47,628 nt of DNA from Lachnospiraceae bacterium (GCA_017434885.1 JAFSGE010000043.1:1-47628), one strand, 5' to 3'. Positions 1 through 11,172 are shown, counted from the stretch's first letter. Translations and numbers: made by a program. Notes: generated by a model from the letters alone, not told the origin.

Positions 1-549
1 ACACAGGCAGGCGACGTATCCGCGTACATCCCGACCAACGTTATTTCCATCACAGACGGACAGATTTATCTGGAAACTGAAATGTTTAACTCCGGTTTCC
101 GTCCTGCGGTAAATGCGGGTCTTTCCGTATCACGAGTTGGTGGTGCTGCACAGATTAAGGCGATGAAGAAAATTGCTGCTCCTATCCGTGTGGAACTTGC
201 ACAGTACAGAGAACTTGCAGCGTTTGCACAGTTTGGTTCCGAACTGGATGCAGACACCAAGGAAAAGCTTGCTCAGGGTGAGAGAATTAAAGAAGTATTA
301 AAGCAGCCTCAGTACAAGCCCATGCCGGTACAGTATCAGGTTATCATTATTTATGCAGTAACCAATAAGTATCTGCTTGATGTACCAACTGCCGACATTA
401 CCAGATTCGAGGCAGAGTTCTTTGAATTTTTGGATACCAAGTATCCTGAAGTTCCTTCCGCAATTGCAGAAGAAAAAGTAATTTCTGAGCAGACGGAAGA
501 AACATTAAAGAAAGCAATCCAAGCATTTAAGGCAGAGTTTTTAAAATAA
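1..549 (+). CDS. atpA: ATP synthase F1 subunit alpha, 3' part
   Basis: The reading frame is open from base 1 and encodes the C-terminal 182 residues of the F1 alpha subunit, the non-catalytic nucleotide-binding partner of beta in the alpha3beta3 ring. The visible part includes the family hallmark [16 protein letters not shown], followed by the alpha-helical C-terminal domain ending in AFKAEFLK. The gene is cut by the window edge, so the P-loop lies outside. It heads a run alpha, gamma, beta, epsilon in the usual bacterial atp order. Confidence 0.97.
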   Translation, partial: TQAGDVSAYIPTNVISITDGQIYLETEMFNSGFRPAVNAGLSVSRVGGAAQIKAMKKIAAPIRVELAQYRELAAFAQFGSELDADTKEKLAQGERIKEVLKQPQYKPMPVQYQVIIIYAVTNKYLLDVPTADITRFEAEFFEFLDTKYPEVPSAIAEEKVISEQTEETLKKAIQAFKAEFLK

Positions 550-580
550 ACGGTAGAATGAAAAGGAAAAGGTGACGAAT

Positions 581-1441
581 ATGGCCTCAATGAGAGACAT
601 AAAAAGGCGCAAGAGCAGTATTCAAAGCACCCAGCAGATTACCAAAGCCATGAAGCTTGTTTCTACTGTTAAACTGCAAAGAGCAAAAGCAAATGCAGAA
701 AAGTCGGATGACTACTTCCGTTGCATGTACAGCACGGTGCAGTCCATTCTTGCAAGAACCCAAAATTTGGAACACAGATACTTAAAGCCCGGTGAAGGCG
801 GAAAGAAAGCTGTAATTGTGATTACTTCCAACAGAGGTTTGGCAGGCGGTTATAACTCCAATGTAATCAAGCTGATTACCAGAGGAGAACTTGCAAACGA
901 AGACTTATGCATTTATGCGATTGGTAAAAAAGGGAAAGATGCTTTGCAAAAGCAATATGAAATCAAGGCAGATTATTCTGATGCCATTGATGAACCCGCT
1001 TATGCGGAAGCCATGGTGATTTGCAAAGATGTATTAAATGCTTTTGCAGAAGGTGAAATCAGTGAAATTTACCTTGCTTATACCGCATTCAAAAATACGG
1101 TAGTTCACATTCCTACTTTATTAAAGCTGTTACCTGTTGAGGTAGAGCAGAGTGAGGAAGAGAGCAAGGAGCCTTCCGATAAGGCGCTGATGAACTTTGA
1201 ACCTGAGGACGAAGAAGCTCTTGAGCTGATTATTCCCAAATATATTACAAGCCTGATTTACGGTGGTATGGTGGAAGCTGTTGCCAGTGAAAACGGTGCC
1301 AGAATGCAGGCCATGGACTCCGCGACCAGCAATGCGGAAGAAATGATTGACAGTCTGACATTGCTCTATAACAGAGCGCGTCAGGGTTCCATTACTCAGG
1401 AACTTACAGAAATTATTGCAGGTGCCAATGCGATTTCGTAG
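581..1441 (+). CDS. atpG: ATP synthase F1 subunit gamma
   Basis: This 286-residue protein is the central stalk that rotates inside the F1 hexamer. The N-terminus MRDIKRRKSSIQSTQQITKAM and the C-terminal segment ending in LTEIIAGANAI are the two halves of the gamma coiled coil, and ITSNRGLAGGYNSN is a family signature. The ATG at 581 has AAGGTG about seven bases upstream; a GTG at 572 in the same frame is a weaker alternative. It lies 31 bases after atpA and 49 before atpD. Length is normal for the family. Confidence 0.97.
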   Translation: MASMRDIKRRKSSIQSTQQITKAMKLVSTVKLQRAKANAEKSDDYFRCMYSTVQSILARTQNLEHRYLKPGEGGKKAVIVITSNRGLAGGYNSNVIKLITRGELANEDLCIYAIGKKGKDALQKQYEIKADYSDAIDEPAYAEAMVICKDVLNAFAEGEISEIYLAYTAFKNTVVHIPTLLKLLPVEVEQSEEESKEPSDKALMNFEPEDEEALELIIPKYITSLIYGGMVEAVASENGARMQAMDSATSNAEEMIDSLTLLYNRARQGSITQELTEIIAGANAIS

Positions 1442-1469
1442 CGGCACTGAAAAAAGAGTTCGCAATTGA

Positions 1470-2897
<1,428 letters not shown>

Positions 2898-2913
2898 GAA
2901 CGGGGGAATCTAA

Positions 2914-3318
2914 ATGGCAGATAATAATTTATTTTCACTTAGAATTATTACTCCCGACCGTGTTTTTTATAAGGGAGAGGTTTCCATGGTGGAATTTAAC
3001 ACCACGGAAGGCGAAATCGGTATTTACAAAAAGCACGTGCCTACAACAGTGATTATTGAACCCGGTATTCTTACCATTACGGAGGAAGACGGTCAGAAGG
3101 AAGCAGCGCTTCATGCAGGATTTGCAGAAATCTTACAGGATGAAGTGGTGATTTTGGCAGAAATTGTTGAGTGGCCGGAAGAAATCGATGAGCAGCGTGC
3201 ACAGGCAGCCCGTGAAAGAGCTGAGGAGAGACTTCGTTCCAAAACGCCGGAGACAGATGTACTTCGTGCAGAGACAGCACTGCTCAGAGCAATGGCACGT
3301 ATTCATGTTTTAAAGTAA
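2914..3318 (+). CDS. atpC: ATP synthase F1 subunit epsilon
   Basis: At 134 residues this is the stalk subunit that regulates F1 rotation. An N-terminal beta-sandwich (FSLRIITPDRVFYKGEV, GEIGIYKKHVPT) is followed by a C-terminal helical hairpin rich in Ala, Arg and Glu. It starts 16 bases after atpD with GGGGGAATCTAA upstream of the ATG, and it is the last gene of the atp operon because a terminator hairpin follows directly. Confidence 0.96.
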   Translation: MADNNLFSLRIITPDRVFYKGEVSMVEFNTTEGEIGIYKKHVPTTVIIEPGILTITEEDGQKEAALHAGFAEILQDEVVILAEIVEWPEEIDEQRAQAARERAEERLRSKTPETDVLRAETALLRAMARIHVLK

Positions 3319-3334
3319 ATAAGTGGTTTGACGA

Positions 3335-3364
3335 GGGGCAGGTAGGGATACTTGCCCCTTTCTT
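3335..3364 (+). terminator. Terminator of the atp operon
   Basis: GGGGCA pairs with TGCCCC around a short loop and is followed by TTTCTT, 16 bases after the atpC stop codon. This separates the atp operon from the MoxR cluster. Confidence 0.75.
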
Positions 3365-3435
3365 GTAACCGGTATCAAGTCTTACTGAAATAGCAAAAAG
3401 TATGAATAAGAAAAAAGAGAAGGGAAAGAACGGAA

Positions 3436-4401
3436 ATGGTAGCAGAAACAGCAACAGTTCAGAAGCAGGGAGAAAAATTGATTGCTAATATCGGAAAGGT
3501 AATTGTAGGGAAGGATGAGACAGCGAAGCTTCTTTTGACAGCTCTTCTTGCGGGCGGGCATGTTCTCTTGGAGGATGTGCCGGGAAGCGGAAAAACAAAA
3601 CTTGCCAGGTCTTTGGCGGCATCCTTGCAGGCGGAATTTGCCCGTATTCAGTTTACACCGGATTTGCTTCCCAGTGATGTGACCGGTATGAACATCTATA
3701 ATCGAAAAACAGATGAGTTTGAATTACATAAAGGACCGGCATTTACCAATATTCTTTTGGCAGATGAAATTAACCGTGCAACTCCCAGAACCCAGGCAGG
3801 ACTTTTGGAATGTATGGAGGAAAAGCAGGTGACAATAGATGGCGTCAGTTATCAGTTACCGGAGCCGTTCTTTGTGATTGCCACACAGAATCCGGTGGAA
3901 AATGCGGGAACCTTTCCCCTTCCGGAAGCGCAGCTTGACCGTTTTATTATGAAGCTTTCCATGGGACTCCCATCGCAGGAAGAGGAACAGCAGATTTTGC
4001 GCCGCTTCGGAAAAGAAGATCCGTTAAAGACACTTACCCCTGCAATCACAACAGAAGAGTTTTCGCAGATGAAAAAGAAAGCAGAAACTGTTTTTGTGCA
4101 TGAAGCAATAGAAGAATATTTGGTAAAAATTGCTGCGGCAACCAGAAACAATGACAAAATTATTATGGGAGTCAGTACCAGAGGAACCCTTGCGCTGCTT
4201 CATTGTGCAAAGGCTTATGCGGCTCTTGAAGGCAGAGAATATTGTATTCCTGATGACATCAGAAAACTGGCAGTGCCGGTACTGGCACACCGCTTAGTCA
4301 TTTCCTATGGTTATCAGCAGGGAAAAGAAGCAGAAAATCTGATTGCAGAGATTTTGAAAAAGACAGAAGTACCGACGGAAGACTTTTCACAAATCAGATA
4401 A
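3436..4401 (+). CDS. MoxR-family AAA+ ATPase
   Basis: This 321-residue AAA+ ATPase belongs to the MoxR family, whose members act as chaperones that mature or activate partner complexes, usually encoded beside DUF58 proteins. Walker A is GSGKT (residues 50-54), Walker B ILLADEINRA (106-115), sensor 1 ATQNP (149-153) and PEAQLDRF (163-170). It is followed 12 bases later by a DUF58 gene and then a DUF4129-type membrane gene, which is the classical MoxR-DUF58-membrane protein set. The client is not known. Confidence 0.93.
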   Translation: MVAETATVQKQGEKLIANIGKVIVGKDETAKLLLTALLAGGHVLLEDVPGSGKTKLARSLAASLQAEFARIQFTPDLLPSDVTGMNIYNRKTDEFELHKGPAFTNILLADEINRATPRTQAGLLECMEEKQVTIDGVSYQLPEPFFVIATQNPVENAGTFPLPEAQLDRFIMKLSMGLPSQEEEQQILRRFGKEDPLKTLTPAITTEEFSQMKKKAETVFVHEAIEEYLVKIAAATRNNDKIIMGVSTRGTLALLHCAKAYAALEGREYCIPDDIRKLAVPVLAHRLVISYGYQQGKEAENLIAEILKKTEVPTEDFSQIR

Positions 4402-4413
4402 AGGGAGAAGAAG

Positions 4414-5529
4414 ATGACGATTCTATTTATAGCTTTGATGGCAGGCTTCTTTTTCCTGTTACAAAGATATCTTTATGACCGTTTCTGGAATAAAGGGGTA
4501 TCCGTAAAGATTACATTTGAAAAGGATGAAGTGACAGAAGGTGACGAAAATGCGCTGTTTGAAATTATTGAAAACAGAAAGTGGCTTCCTTTGTCCACAC
4601 TGAAAGTGAAGTTTCAATGCTCCCGTCATTTGATGTTTGAAGGCGGTAAGGGAAGTGTGGCTACAGACATGTACTACAAAAGTGACTTCTTTTCAGTGAT
4701 GCCGTATCAGCGGATTACCAGAAGTCTGCAAATGCACTGTCCCAAACGGGGATACTATAGTATTTACGGAATTGATCTGGTGGCTGCGGATTTGTTTTTT
4801 TCAAAAGAGCTGTATGATCATTATGAAGCGGGAGATGCGTTCTATGTGTATCCGAAGCCCTTTGATTCACCGGAAATCGCGCATGCCATGCAGAAGATAA
4901 GCGGCGTGGTTGCAGTGAAGAGGCATGTTACAGAGGATCCGTTTACGTTCCGGGGAATTCGTGAATATGCGGTTTTTGATGAGATGAAAACCATCAACTG
5001 GAAGGCAACTGCAAGGACAGGAGAACTGAAAGTAAATATGCGTGATTACACTTCGGTAAAATCAGTGCGCATTTTCTTAAACCTGGCAGATAATAATATT
5101 TTGAGAAGAGAAGAACTTCTTGAGATGAGCATCCGCATTTGTGCACGGATTGTGGGAGAACTTTTGCATCAGGGCATCAGGACTGCTGTTTATGCCAATG
5201 CACAGGATGCCTTGACAGGGCAGATTTTGTCTATGGAGAATAATACAGGTGTTGGTAATATTACCAATATATACAGAGCGCTTGCGAGACTGAACCTTGA
5301 AAGCACGGAAGACTTTGAACGCTGTCTGGGGAATAAGTTCCTGAGGGAAGAAGCTATGTACACCATTATGATTTCGCCGGAACGGCATGAAGATTTTCAG
5401 AATATGTTGTTACAGCAAAAACAAAAGGATGGCTTTTGCTGGCTATGTCCGGTAAAGGAAGAAGAAAAGGAGAGTATTTTGCCGCAGCTTTCGGGAAATT
5501 GCTATCTGATTTTGGAGGAGCAGGAATGA
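4414..5529 (+). CDS. DUF58 domain membrane protein
   Basis: The protein has 371 residues with one N-terminal membrane segment (about residues 3-18) and a soluble body. The DUF58 core is recognised by FRGIREYAVFDEMKTINWKA around residue 175-195. DUF58 proteins have a vWA-like C-terminal fold and are found with MoxR ATPases. AAGGGAGAAGAAG precedes the ATG. The stop codon overlaps the next start (ATGA), so the two genes are probably translationally coupled. Confidence 0.9.
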   Translation: MTILFIALMAGFFFLLQRYLYDRFWNKGVSVKITFEKDEVTEGDENALFEIIENRKWLPLSTLKVKFQCSRHLMFEGGKGSVATDMYYKSDFFSVMPYQRITRSLQMHCPKRGYYSIYGIDLVAADLFFSKELYDHYEAGDAFYVYPKPFDSPEIAHAMQKISGVVAVKRHVTEDPFTFRGIREYAVFDEMKTINWKATARTGELKVNMRDYTSVKSVRIFLNLADNNILRREELLEMSIRICARIVGELLHQGIRTAVYANAQDALTGQILSMENNTGVGNITNIYRALARLNLESTEDFERCLGNKFLREEAMYTIMISPERHEDFQNMLLQQKQKDGFCWLCPVKEEEKESILPQLSGNCYLILEEQE

Positions 5530-6806
5530 GCCGGAAAATAGAAATTGTGGGAAATGTGCTGGCAGAAGGTTTAAATTATTTGCTGCTTGCCATGATAGAA
5601 ATCATTTTATTTTTGAGTTTTTTAAAGCATTGGCCACAGATGTGGAGAATCGCACTACTGCTTGTAGTTCCGCTGTTTTATTATGTGCTCCGTGAGGTAT
5701 GTGCAAATGTAGTATTGTTTATGGCAGCACATATCATACCGGTGATATTAGTGGCAGGATGGTTCGGAAGCCGGACTTATGAGAGAGTCATTTTTGCCAT
5801 TTCCATTGTTTTTTTTGCGGTGCTGAGTATACGAAAGCAATTGTCAGGCAGTACGGACAAAGGAATAGAAGCAGCACCACTTCCTGCCGGAGTAGGAAGC
5901 TTTGTAGTTTTGTATTTACTCAATGATATCGTCGGTGAGGGGGAGGCGGCGGAATTTCTGATTATCTGGCTAGTCATATATCTTGCCGGATATTTGATGT
6001 ATGCTTATTTTATCCGTTTTTTGAGTTATATTGATATCAATCAGAGAACGGCAGAGAATATTCCGGCGGCCAGAGCGTTTAAAACCTCTTTCGGACTTGC
6101 GGCAGCTTTTACCGGAGGCAGTCTTTTGTTTGTATATCTGATAACAAACAGAGAAGTAATTGAGGCAGTCAGTTCCGGCATCCGTAGTATAATAGTAACA
6201 ATTATCCGTTTTCTGGCATCTTTTTTACCGGAGCGTGAGCCTCTGGAAATTACGATACAGCAGACTCCGCAGGTGGTGGGGGAGAAGGTTACGCTTCCTC
6301 CTGCGGAAACCTCTCTTTTGGCACAGATTATGGATGTAATTCTGACACTGTTTGCCTTTGGAATCATTGGCTTTTTCCTAATCAGTATTGTGATGGGGCT
6401 GATACGGCTGATTAAGAATGCATCCTGGGGAGGCAGCAGAACAACGCAAACACAGGAGGCTGTAAGAAAAGATAAAGTGGAATCGCTTTTTGCTGTTGAC
6501 AGGAAAAAGAAGAAGGCAGAAAAAGAATTTTCTCTTTTCAAGCCGAAAACGAGCAATCAACAGATTCGTTTGCTGTATCAAAAAACGCTTTGGCAAAAGT
6601 ATAAGGTGCTAAAGGAAGAAAAAACGGCAAAGCTGATTTTAGAAAGTACGCCCAGAGAGTGTTGTCTATCTCTGTTTGAACACAGGAAAGAAGAAGCGCT
6701 TAAATTTGCTCTTCTTTATGAAAAAGCCAGATACGGCGGTGAGATATGCAATAGCAGTGAGGTCAAATTGATGAAGCAGTATGCGCAGGCGCTTCTTGGC
6801 AAATAG
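5526..6806 (+). CDS. Polytopic membrane protein with DUF4129-like C-terminus
   Basis: The protein has 426 residues, with about seven hydrophobic segments in the first 330 residues and a basic cytoplasmic tail ending in a DUF4129-like motif YEKARYGG (about residues 398-405). The ATG at 5526 overlaps the DUF58 stop and has GGAGGAGCAGGA just upstream, so it is preferred to an in-frame ATG at 5436 that would lie deep inside the previous gene. In comparable loci the third gene is a transglutaminase with DUF4129; here I see no Cys-His-Asp transglutaminase core between the membrane part and DUF4129. Confidence 0.8.
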   Translation: MSRKIEIVGNVLAEGLNYLLLAMIEIILFLSFLKHWPQMWRIALLLVVPLFYYVLREVCANVVLFMAAHIIPVILVAGWFGSRTYERVIFAISIVFFAVLSIRKQLSGSTDKGIEAAPLPAGVGSFVVLYLLNDIVGEGEAAEFLIIWLVIYLAGYLMYAYFIRFLSYIDINQRTAENIPAARAFKTSFGLAAAFTGGSLLFVYLITNREVIEAVSSGIRSIIVTIIRFLASFLPEREPLEITIQQTPQVVGEKVTLPPAETSLLAQIMDVILTLFAFGIIGFFLISIVMGLIRLIKNASWGGSRTTQTQEAVRKDKVESLFAVDRKKKKAEKEFSLFKPKTSNQQIRLLYQKTLWQKYKVLKEEKTAKLILESTPRECCLSLFEHRKEEALKFALLYEKARYGGEICNSSEVKLMKQYAQALLGK

Positions 6807-6866
6807 GTACAAAAAGATTTGGGTGTGCATATGATATGGTAAAGAGAGCAAGGAAGCATTGCCGTA

Positions 6867-7253
6867 ATGTATGAACGAAAAATTCTGCCTTTTTATATGA
6901 CATATCCGCTTCCCATGTATTATCAGGAAGAGGACACAATTATCCGTGACCTTGAGTATCTGCAACAGATGTACCCTGCCGAGGCAAAACGCTATCAGAA
7001 GGTGATAGCCTCGATTCTGGATAAACTGGACTATGAAGGAAGTCTGATTTATGATGAATATCCTGACAGATGGCAATTATATAAGCTTTCCATGGAAATC
7101 ACGGATAGGATAAAAAGAGAAGAACAGGGAAAAGAAGAAAACGAGGGTACACCGGAAAAGTGGGAATGGATGGGTGATATGATTCAAATTCTTCTTTTTT
7201 ATGAAATCTATAAGAGAAGACACAACAGAGGACGCGGGATTTTAAAGTTTTAG
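6867..7253 (+). CDS. Conserved hypothetical protein, 128 residues
   Basis: I do not recognise a named family. The product is soluble, with a Tyr/Pro-rich N-terminus (FYMTYPLPMYYQEED), a helical middle carrying many acidic and basic residues, and a basic end HNRGRGILKF. It has normal codon use, 60 bases after the DUF4129-type gene and before a strong hairpin. The ribosome site is weak (AGGAAG about 12 bases upstream). The look is of a small lineage-specific protein, perhaps a structural or regulatory helper. Confidence 0.6.
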   Translation: MYERKILPFYMTYPLPMYYQEEDTIIRDLEYLQQMYPAEAKRYQKVIASILDKLDYEGSLIYDEYPDRWQLYKLSMEITDRIKREEQGKEENEGTPEKWEWMGDMIQILLFYEIYKRRHNRGRGILKF

Positions 7254-7275
7254 TTGTGATTTTGGATATAAGTCA

Positions 7276-7315
7276 GTAAAATATAGTCATGACGTTTGTT
7301 GTGACTATATTTTAC
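7276..7315. terminator. Perfect 14-bp inverted repeat between genes
   Basis: GTAAAATATAGTCA and TGACTATATTTTAC form a perfect 14-bp stem around a 12-base loop, 22 bases after the preceding stop. The AT-rich arms end in TTTT/AAAA, so it may terminate transcription in either direction. No separate T tract follows, so an operator role cannot be excluded. Confidence 0.5.
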
Positions 7316-7377
7316 AGTTATGCAGAAGCAGGCGTTTTAGAAGGTATGCCGCTGTTTTGCGGTAACAGGAGAATATT

Positions 7378-8544
7378 GTGGAAGAATTAAGAAAATACTT
7401 AGAAGAAATACTGAATGAGACATTATATCAGATAATTATCAGCAATCCCCGTAACAAAGGCGGAGCATTTAAGGTGAAAATCAGACCGGTACTGGTAAAG
7501 GACAAACTTCTTTTTCAGGAGACGGTTTCAAAGGATACACGGGTATATCATGAAAATTTAGAACAGCAGGAAGCTGTGGATAAAGTACTCTTTTATATGG
7601 AGCAGGAGTTTAAGCAATTAGAGGCGGACGGATTAAAGCTGAAAGTAACGGCACTTATAAGCAAAAAGGGAAAAGTTACGGTGAAAGCAACCCGTAAAAG
7701 AAAGACTGAGGAAATACAGGGAGAACGCCCTGACCTTTCCCACAACAGAGCCAAAAAATATATTCTGGAGGAGGGAAAAGCAGTTCCTTTTCTGATTGAC
7801 CTCGGAGTACAGACGAAGGAAGGTAAAATTGTAAAAGCACATTACGACAAGTTTAAGCAGATTAACAGATATCTTGAATTTGTGGAGGATGTGCTGCCGG
7901 TTTTTGACAAGGACAAGAGTGTACACATTATTGATTTTGGTTGCGGTAAGTCATATCTTACCTTTGCACTTTACTATTATTTGCATGAACTGAAAGGATA
8001 TGATACGGTAATAACCGGACTGGATTTGAAAGCGGATGTGATAGAACACTGCAATGCGCTTTCCGAAAAATACGGTTATGACAAGCTGCGCTTTTTGCAC
8101 GGTGATATTGCCAAATTTGAGGGAGACGGGGATGTAGATATGGTTGTGACACTGCATGCCTGTGATACTGCCACGGATTATGCCTTGAAAAAAGCGGTGG
8201 ACTGGAATGCAAAGGTAATATTTTCCGTTCCCTGTTGTCAGCATGAAATGAATAAGCAGATTCAAAATGATGTGCTTGCCCCTGTACTGAAGTATGGACT
8301 GATTAAGGAGCGGATGTCTGCGCTTCTGACTGATGCCATAAGAGCAAACCTGTTGGAAGAACAGGGATATGAGACACAAATTTTAGAATTTATTACTATG
8401 GAGCATACGCCCAAGAATATACTGATAAGAGCTGTAAAGAAGGCTAAGGCGATAAAAACAAAGAAACAGGCCGGTTGTGACGTCAGGTCCGTGACGGAGT
8501 TTTTGCATGCAGAGCCTACTTTAATGAAATTGCTGGAGAAATAG
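7378..8544 (+). CDS. Class I SAM-dependent methyltransferase (Methyltransf_32-like)
   Basis: In this 388-residue protein the SAM-binding motif I is IIDFGCGKSYL (about residues 184-194), followed by GLDLKADVIEH and the LHACDTATDYAL motif typical of the Methyltransf_32 group. The N-terminal 170 residues are basic and suggest binding of RNA or another polyanion. A GTG start is used, with CAGGAGAATATT upstream at correct spacing. Substrate is unknown; relatives are annotated only as SAM methyltransferases. Confidence 0.82.
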   Translation: MEELRKYLEEILNETLYQIIISNPRNKGGAFKVKIRPVLVKDKLLFQETVSKDTRVYHENLEQQEAVDKVLFYMEQEFKQLEADGLKLKVTALISKKGKVTVKATRKRKTEEIQGERPDLSHNRAKKYILEEGKAVPFLIDLGVQTKEGKIVKAHYDKFKQINRYLEFVEDVLPVFDKDKSVHIIDFGCGKSYLTFALYYYLHELKGYDTVITGLDLKADVIEHCNALSEKYGYDKLRFLHGDIAKFEGDGDVDMVVTLHACDTATDYALKKAVDWNAKVIFSVPCCQHEMNKQIQNDVLAPVLKYGLIKERMSALLTDAIRANLLEEQGYETQILEFITMEHTPKNILIRAVKKAKAIKTKKQAGCDVRSVTEFLHAEPTLMKLLEK

Positions 8545-8548
8545 AAGC

Positions 8549-11083
8549 ATGAAAAAATTGATACTGAAAGCAGTCATCTTGATAGTGGTATTTGTGACTG
8601 CACTTTTGACAATCAGTAATATTATGAATAAAGGAAACACGGATATGACGGTGGAAATGGCCGGTGCGACGCTTCCTGTGGTGACGGTGCAGTACGGAGG
8701 ACGTGATATCAATGAGATGCATGGTTATCTGGAAGAGATGGAAGTAAATTACATGAGAAGTGATTTGACTCCTCTTGCCACGGGCAGAAGAATTTCTCTT
8801 TCGATAAACTGTTATAACAGTATTGTTCGAGATATTTCTTTTGAAGTAAGAAGTATTGATGGGAAACGTCTGATTGAGGATACTGAAATTGAAGATTTTA
8901 CTGTAAAAGACGGTAAAATTGATTTGTCCTTTACGTTAAAAGACCTGATAGAGAGCAACAGGGAGTATATGCTGATTGTGATTCTGGAAACAACAGAGGG
9001 AGAAACAGTTCGTTACTACACGAGAGTCATTTGGTCAGAAGACTGCCATGCGCCTGAAAAGATTGATTATGTGGTGGATTTTTCAAATAAGACATTTGAC
9101 AAAGAGCAGGCAAAGGAACTGACAAAATATTTAGAGTCCAATTCCCAGGGGGATAATACCACTTTTGGAAAGGTAACTATTCACAGCAGTTTTCATCAGG
9201 TGACATGGGGAGATTTGAAGGTTGAAAAGATAAGTGCACCGGAAATTTATATCAAGGAACTGACGGCGCAAACAGGCAGTTTCCTGCTGAGATATTATAT
9301 AAGCGCGGATGAAGAAGGGGAAGAAGGAAAATATGTGGTAGAGGAATATTACCGCATCAGGCATACCGCGGAGAGAATGTATCTGCTTGATTTTGAGAGA
9401 ACCATGAACCGCATATTTGATGAGAATGCAGACGTTTACGGTAATAACAAAATCTATCTGGGAATTATGGGAGAAGAGATACCGCTTGTAGAAAGTGACG
9501 GCGGAAATGTTGTTGCTTTCGTGGTGAGTAACAGACTTTACAGCTATAATGTGGTAGACCACAAACTGGCATATTTGTTTGGATTTTATGATGAAAATCA
9601 TCTGGATAAACGGACTTTGTACGACAAACATGACATCAAAATATTGAATGTGGACGAAGCCGGAAATGTGACATTTATGGTATATGGTTACATGAACAGA
9701 GGACGGCATGAAGGAAAGTGCGGTATTTCTGTTTACTATTACGACGGAACGGTAAATACTACCGAGGAAATGGTTTATATTCCTTATTTGAAATCTCCGG
9801 ATATGCTTCTGGCAGAAATTGAGCAGCTTTCTTATATTAATAAGAATGATACATTATATTTGATGCTTGATAATGTAATTTACGGTATTAATGCTATGAA
9901 CCGAACCTGCAATGCAGTGGCAACCAATCTTGTAGAAGGAACTTATCAGGTATCGGACAGTAATCTGATGGTGGTTTGGCAGAAGGATGCGGGCCTTTAC
10001 GGCGGCAAGGAACTGATTTTGATGAACTTAAATACCGGAAAACAGACACAGATAAGAGCCGGATACGGAGAAGTGGTTTCGCCCATAGGGTTTATGGGAG
10101 AAGATTTGATATACGGAATTGCAAAAGAGGCGGATATTGTAAGAGATAGGACCGGAAATCTGATTATTCCCATGTATTGTGTGAGAATTCAAAATGAGAC
10201 GGAAGGCATTTTGAAGGAATACGCGCAGGAAAATGTTTTCATTACACAGGGTAGAGTTTCGGAAAATCAAATCATATTAAATCGTGTCGAAAAAAATGAC
10301 AAAGGTGAGTTTGAGGAGATTCCGGATGACCACATTATGAATGCAACAGTAGAAGAAGACTCCCAAAATGCGGTGGAAGTGGTTGCTATTGATGTGTTTG
10401 AAAAGATAACGCAAATTGTGTTGAAGGCAGAACTCAAAAAAGATTCCATAAAGGTATTAACACCCAAGGAAGTTCTTTTTGAAGGGGGAAGAAATATTAC
10501 CATTGAGGAATCAGCTACCGAATATGAAAGATATTATGTGTATGCAAAAGGTGGCATAGAAGGTATTTTCATGGATGAAGGAAATGCAGTGAATCTGGCA
10601 TACGAGCTGGCGGGTGTCGTGATGAATGACGAAGGGGATTATGTCTGGCAAAGAGGTGTGCGAAACACTAAGAATCAGATTATGGCAATTACCGGAGAAG
10701 CAGCTACAGAGGAAAGCAGTACATTGGCGGTGTGTCTGGATACCATTTTGTCTTATGAGGGAATCAGCAGAAACACGCAGTACCTTTTAGAACAGGGGGA
10801 GACTGCAATTACTATTATGGAAAATAATCTGGAAGATTGTCAGATTCTTGATTTGACAGATTGCAGTCTGGATATGGTTTTATATTATGTAAACCAGGAT
10901 ATTCCGGTGCTGGTAATGCTTGAAGACGGAGAGGCTGTTTTGTTAATCGGTTTTAATGAACAGAATACGGTGCTTATGAATCCGGCGACAGGAACTGTTT
11001 ACAAGATGGGAATGAATGATTCCATGGAGTGGTTTGAGCAAAATGGTAATCGTTTCATCACTTATATCAGAACAAACTCATAA
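8549..11083 (+). CDS. Large membrane-anchored protein with C39-like peptidase tail
   Basis: The protein has 844 residues. An N-terminal membrane anchor (about residues 4-22) is followed by a long extracytoplasmic beta-rich region and a C-terminal segment that reads like a C39-type papain fold: LAVCLDTILSYEG holds a Cys at the nucleophile position, and AVLLIGFNEQNTVLMNPATG matches the His-containing strand and the following loop. The expected His (usually G-H-x-V) is replaced by Glu-Ala, so activity is doubtful. It starts four bases after the methyltransferase gene and ends before a terminator. Confidence 0.7.
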   Translation: MKKLILKAVILIVVFVTALLTISNIMNKGNTDMTVEMAGATLPVVTVQYGGRDINEMHGYLEEMEVNYMRSDLTPLATGRRISLSINCYNSIVRDISFEVRSIDGKRLIEDTEIEDFTVKDGKIDLSFTLKDLIESNREYMLIVILETTEGETVRYYTRVIWSEDCHAPEKIDYVVDFSNKTFDKEQAKELTKYLESNSQGDNTTFGKVTIHSSFHQVTWGDLKVEKISAPEIYIKELTAQTGSFLLRYYISADEEGEEGKYVVEEYYRIRHTAERMYLLDFERTMNRIFDENADVYGNNKIYLGIMGEEIPLVESDGGNVVAFVVSNRLYSYNVVDHKLAYLFGFYDENHLDKRTLYDKHDIKILNVDEAGNVTFMVYGYMNRGRHEGKCGISVYYYDGTVNTTEEMVYIPYLKSPDMLLAEIEQLSYINKNDTLYLMLDNVIYGINAMNRTCNAVATNLVEGTYQVSDSNLMVVWQKDAGLYGGKELILMNLNTGKQTQIRAGYGEVVSPIGFMGEDLIYGIAKEADIVRDRTGNLIIPMYCVRIQNETEGILKEYAQENVFITQGRVSENQIILNRVEKNDKGEFEEIPDDHIMNATVEEDSQNAVEVVAIDVFEKITQIVLKAELKKDSIKVLTPKEVLFEGGRNITIEESATEYERYYVYAKGGIEGIFMDEGNAVNLAYELAGVVMNDEGDYVWQRGVRNTKNQIMAITGEAATEESSTLAVCLDTILSYEGISRNTQYLLEQGETAITIMENNLEDCQILDLTDCSLDMVLYYVNQDIPVLVMLEDGEAVLLIGFNEQNTVLMNPATGTVYKMGMNDSMEWFEQNGNRFITYIRTNS

Positions 11084-11090
11084 AAATAGA

Positions 11091-11116
11091 AAAAACGCCG
11101 AAAATGCGGCATTTTT
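11091..11116 (+). terminator. Terminator hairpin after the C39-like gene
   Basis: AAAA-C-GCCG pairs with CGGC-A-TTTT, with one mismatch, and is followed by a T run. It lies eight bases after the preceding stop codon. Confidence 0.6.
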
Positions 11117-11172
11117 CTGCTTGTGCAACCAAAAGTTGCGGCATTTTCAAACTAAAATTGGTAGTGCAACCA
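11105..11172. repeat. Nested short repeats upstream of the XRE regulator
   Basis: TGCGGCATTTT occurs at 11105-11115 and 11137-11147. GTGCAACCA occurs at 11123-11131 and 11164-11172, and GCAAC-caaaa-GTTGC forms a hairpin at 11125-11139. A TATAAT box lies at 11185-11190. The arrangement is consistent with a repeated operator for the regulator encoded at 11305, but the role is inferred. Confidence 0.45.

Noticed and set aside
6041-6556. 171-codon minus-strand frame inside the DUF4129-type gene
   Set aside because: Shadow of a membrane protein gene; no ribosome site or homology visible.
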